41,504 bases of DNA from Candidatus Iainarchaeum sp. (GTDB lineage: Archaea > Iainarchaeota > Iainarchaeia > Iainarchaeales > GCA-2688035): NCBI GenBank assembly GCA_002688035.1, contig NZBU01000005.1:108036-149539 (forward strand). Reading direction: 5' to 3'. Below, in pieces: positions 39,863 through 41,504 of the stretch; position 1 is the first letter of the stretch; each line of letters starts with the position of its first letter. The position numbers and the translations under genes are program-made. The notes beneath the pieces were generated by a model, which saw only the letters and a list, made by a program, of their open reading frames with translations, did not search any database and was not told where the DNA came from.

Positions 39863-41504
39863 TTAGCTGCCATAGCCAATGCAGCTATCTCCAGCAACAA
39901 GTCTTGATTCGAATTCGCCAATGCTAGTGTAAGAGCCTTCTACTTTATACAGGACTTGGGGGTTCCACCATAAAGCAGTTTCAACTCCATTGTTTGTTAG
40001 ACAAACATCTCCAGACCTAACCAAGTTAAAGAGTTCCTGCAACTCGGTAACCTTGTCCTGATTAATCTTGCTGTTGTGCCGCATTCCACTTATGCCTTCC
40101 AGGTCAACCGATTTTGCAAAAGGCTCATTTGGCGTCATAAACCTAACATCATTGGACTCATGAGCATGAATGGAAAAAAGTTGATTAACAGGGCTGTATA
40201 AAATAGTTGCAAGGTAAACATTCCCCCCTAGAACAGCTCTCTCCCAATCCAGAGCATATACTGTTTCCCAGTTTGACACAGAGTCGCCCTCTTTTCCAGC
40301 CCTATCCATGTTTTCCTGGAAAGTTTGCTTTACAAGAATGCCGCTGTAATCAAGGCATTTCCCAAGACCGTCCCAAAAGGTAAGAGTGTTGCTACCTTGA
40401 ATTGGTTCTTGTGCCTCTAGCAGTTGGTAGAATACTTGGAACGGTTCCTCACTTACCTCGTGCTGTGTCCTCATAACAATAGGGGTGGCGTAATTTGGGT
40501 AAAACACAAGGCTTTTTTTGTCGATGTTTTCACCTTCAGAAATTTTCATTAACAGTCCTCTGTTTGCAAACGTACTGTTGATTTTCTCAAAATCATAAAC
40601 CGTGGTAGTGTCCAAATAGGCAACAGGCTCAGAGTTAGGGATGGTTTCTGTTGTCACAAATTCCTCATCGGTGTCAATCACCATTTCTTTACCCTGATTG
40701 GTATAATCTAAGCCATAACCCTGCCTGCCGTTTTCAGAATTCTTTCCAATGCTTCCATTGAATGGGAGATAGTAAAAAATGTTGTCGGGGAAAGTGTCAT
40801 CTATTTTGTAAAGCTTAATTATTATTGAAGCCCCTGGGTTTCCAGAGCCATCAAACAATCGCCATGGTCGCTCTTCTCTATAGCGAATATCAATTTCAAC
40901 TTCATATAGGCCAGGGCCAGGCATCAAGGTTTCCTGTAGGTGCCTTCTTAAAAAAGCCATTTTATCCTCGTTTGCAAAGTAATCGGCAAGCTTTCCCGAC
41001 GGGTCGTCAGCAAACCATTCAGGAGCATCAAAAAAATCGTTGGTTGTATAGTATTCTGCAAAATCACTTCTGAAGTCAGTGCTGTACCCATCTTTCATAA
41101 GATATACATTAAAGCGTGTAATGTTCCTCAAGTCTCCAATGTTTTTGATGTCTTTGGTCCAGCCAATATTTGGGGTGACATTGACAAACTTTTCCAAAAC
41201 CATTTCGTTGGCGTCATATCCTGTGGCATAAGGCATCCAACATTCGTTTATTTCTTGGGTCGGCAGGTTGCTAAAGCTTGCGCTGACAAAACCAGTATCC
41301 ACCTTATCAATTGGACCGTTGATTATTCCAGAAACTCCGATAAAAGGAATATTTGTCGGCAAAATCTCAATGAATTGGCATTCAACAGTAGCACGCGATT
41401 TGGATGCCACTGTTTTGTCTTTTGTGCAATCTTTCTTATAACCGCCGCCACTCGCACTCTTTAGCTGCATTGTAACAGTAATATCTTGGCTGTCATTTGT
41501 GTCA
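39863..41504 (-). CDS. Large probable extracytoplasmic protein (N-terminus outside window)
   Basis: At least 547 residues are visible; the frame continues through the window edge (DTNDSQDITVTMQLKS). It is beta-rich with YEVEIDIRYRE-type strands, aromatic residues, few Lys clusters and isolated Cys pairs (KDCTKDK...VECQF; CLDYSG; GDVCLTNNG; DSCIGYGS). These features suit an exported Ig-like or lectin-like protein. No membrane helix is visible in this part. It stands upstream of the five-gene membrane operon on the same strand. No family is recognised. Confidence 0.65.
   Translation of the reverse strand, partial: DTNDSQDITVTMQLKSASGGGYKKDCTKDKTVASKSRATVECQFIEILPTNIPFIGVSGIINGPIDKVDTGFVSASFSNLPTQEINECWMPYATGYDANEMVLEKFVNVTPNIGWTKDIKNIGDLRNITRFNVYLMKDGYSTDFRSDFAEYYTTNDFFDAPEWFADDPSGKLADYFANEDKMAFLRRHLQETLMPGPGLYEVEIDIRYREERPWRLFDGSGNPGASIIIKLYKIDDTFPDNIFYYLPFNGSIGKNSENGRQGYGLDYTNQGKEMVIDTDEEFVTTETIPNSEPVAYLDTTTVYDFEKINSTFANRGLLMKISEGENIDKKSLVFYPNYATPIVMRTQHEVSEEPFQVFYQLLEAQEPIQGSNTLTFWDGLGKCLDYSGILVKQTFQENMDRAGKEGDSVSNWETVYALDWERAVLGGNVYLATILYSPVNQLFSIHAHESNDVRFMTPNEPFAKSVDLEGISGMRHNSKINQDKVTELQELFNLVRSGDVCLTNNGVETALWWNPQVLYKVEGSYTSIGEFESRLVAGDSCIGYGS

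Overview
The window is archaeal chromosome. It carries a split RNA polymerase B subunit (rpoH-B''-B'-A' order), archaeal-type family B DNA polymerase, type II methionine aminopeptidase, tRNAs without encoded CCA, tRNA introns with bulge-helix-bulge splice motifs, TATA boxes about 26 bp upstream of many apparently leaderless starts, and GGTGA-type ribosome binding sites that often serve TTG or GTG starts. The compact layout, many small lineage-specific membrane and surface proteins and a decayed histidine operon fit a DPANN-type or other genome-reduced archaeon. I cannot place it more precisely from this sequence.

Region by region. 1-3748: RNA polymerase operon (minus strand). 3957-9041: HD phosphohydrolase, then an SGNH hydrolase / NodU-type carbamoyltransferase / SxtJ-like membrane protein cluster, then an MscS channel. 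9098-13358: methyltransferase, FNR-like flavoprotein, ZIP transporter, PAP2 phosphatase and a hypothetical, with tRNA-Asp, an intron-containing tRNA-Tyr and tRNA-Thr. 13420-16011: YkgJ-type Cys-cluster protein, DUF116 protein and a DEAD-box helicase with a structured leader. 16071-17664: a small accessory zone of RelE/antitoxin between 16-bp repeats resembling the tRNA-Glu 3' end, an orphan membrane protein, tRNA-Glu, a box C/D sRNA and tRNA-Met. 17700-22852: rpiA, tRNA-Thr, a kinase-like protein, hisS, hisA, an N-terminally truncated hisF joined to a hisD remnant, tRNA-His, a micro-ORF and an Arg-rich protein. 22845-26026: trkA / unknown / trkH and a second HD protein. 26066-27468: tRNA-Leu with a 3'-end duplicate, then tRNA-Arg with a D-loop intron overlapped by a LAGLIDADG endonuclease gene. 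27565-33026: methionine aminopeptidase, two large surface proteins and an anchored acidic protein. 33047-35434: polB. 35503-41504: two coiled-coil proteins, a HerA/VirB4-like protein lacking Walker A, an operon of five tiny membrane proteins, and part of a large probable extracytoplasmic protein.

Most likely new biology: (a) the 35.5-41.5 kb membrane/pseudo-ATPase cluster; (b) the LAGLIDADG gene reading into an intron-bearing tRNA-Arg; (c) a dual-guide C/D sRNA whose two guides both match the neighbouring tRNA-Met; (d) the hisD-hisF deletion scar; (e) the archaeal carbamoyltransferase/SxtJ/SGNH set, seen in bacteria next to secondary-metabolite or surface-glycan genes.
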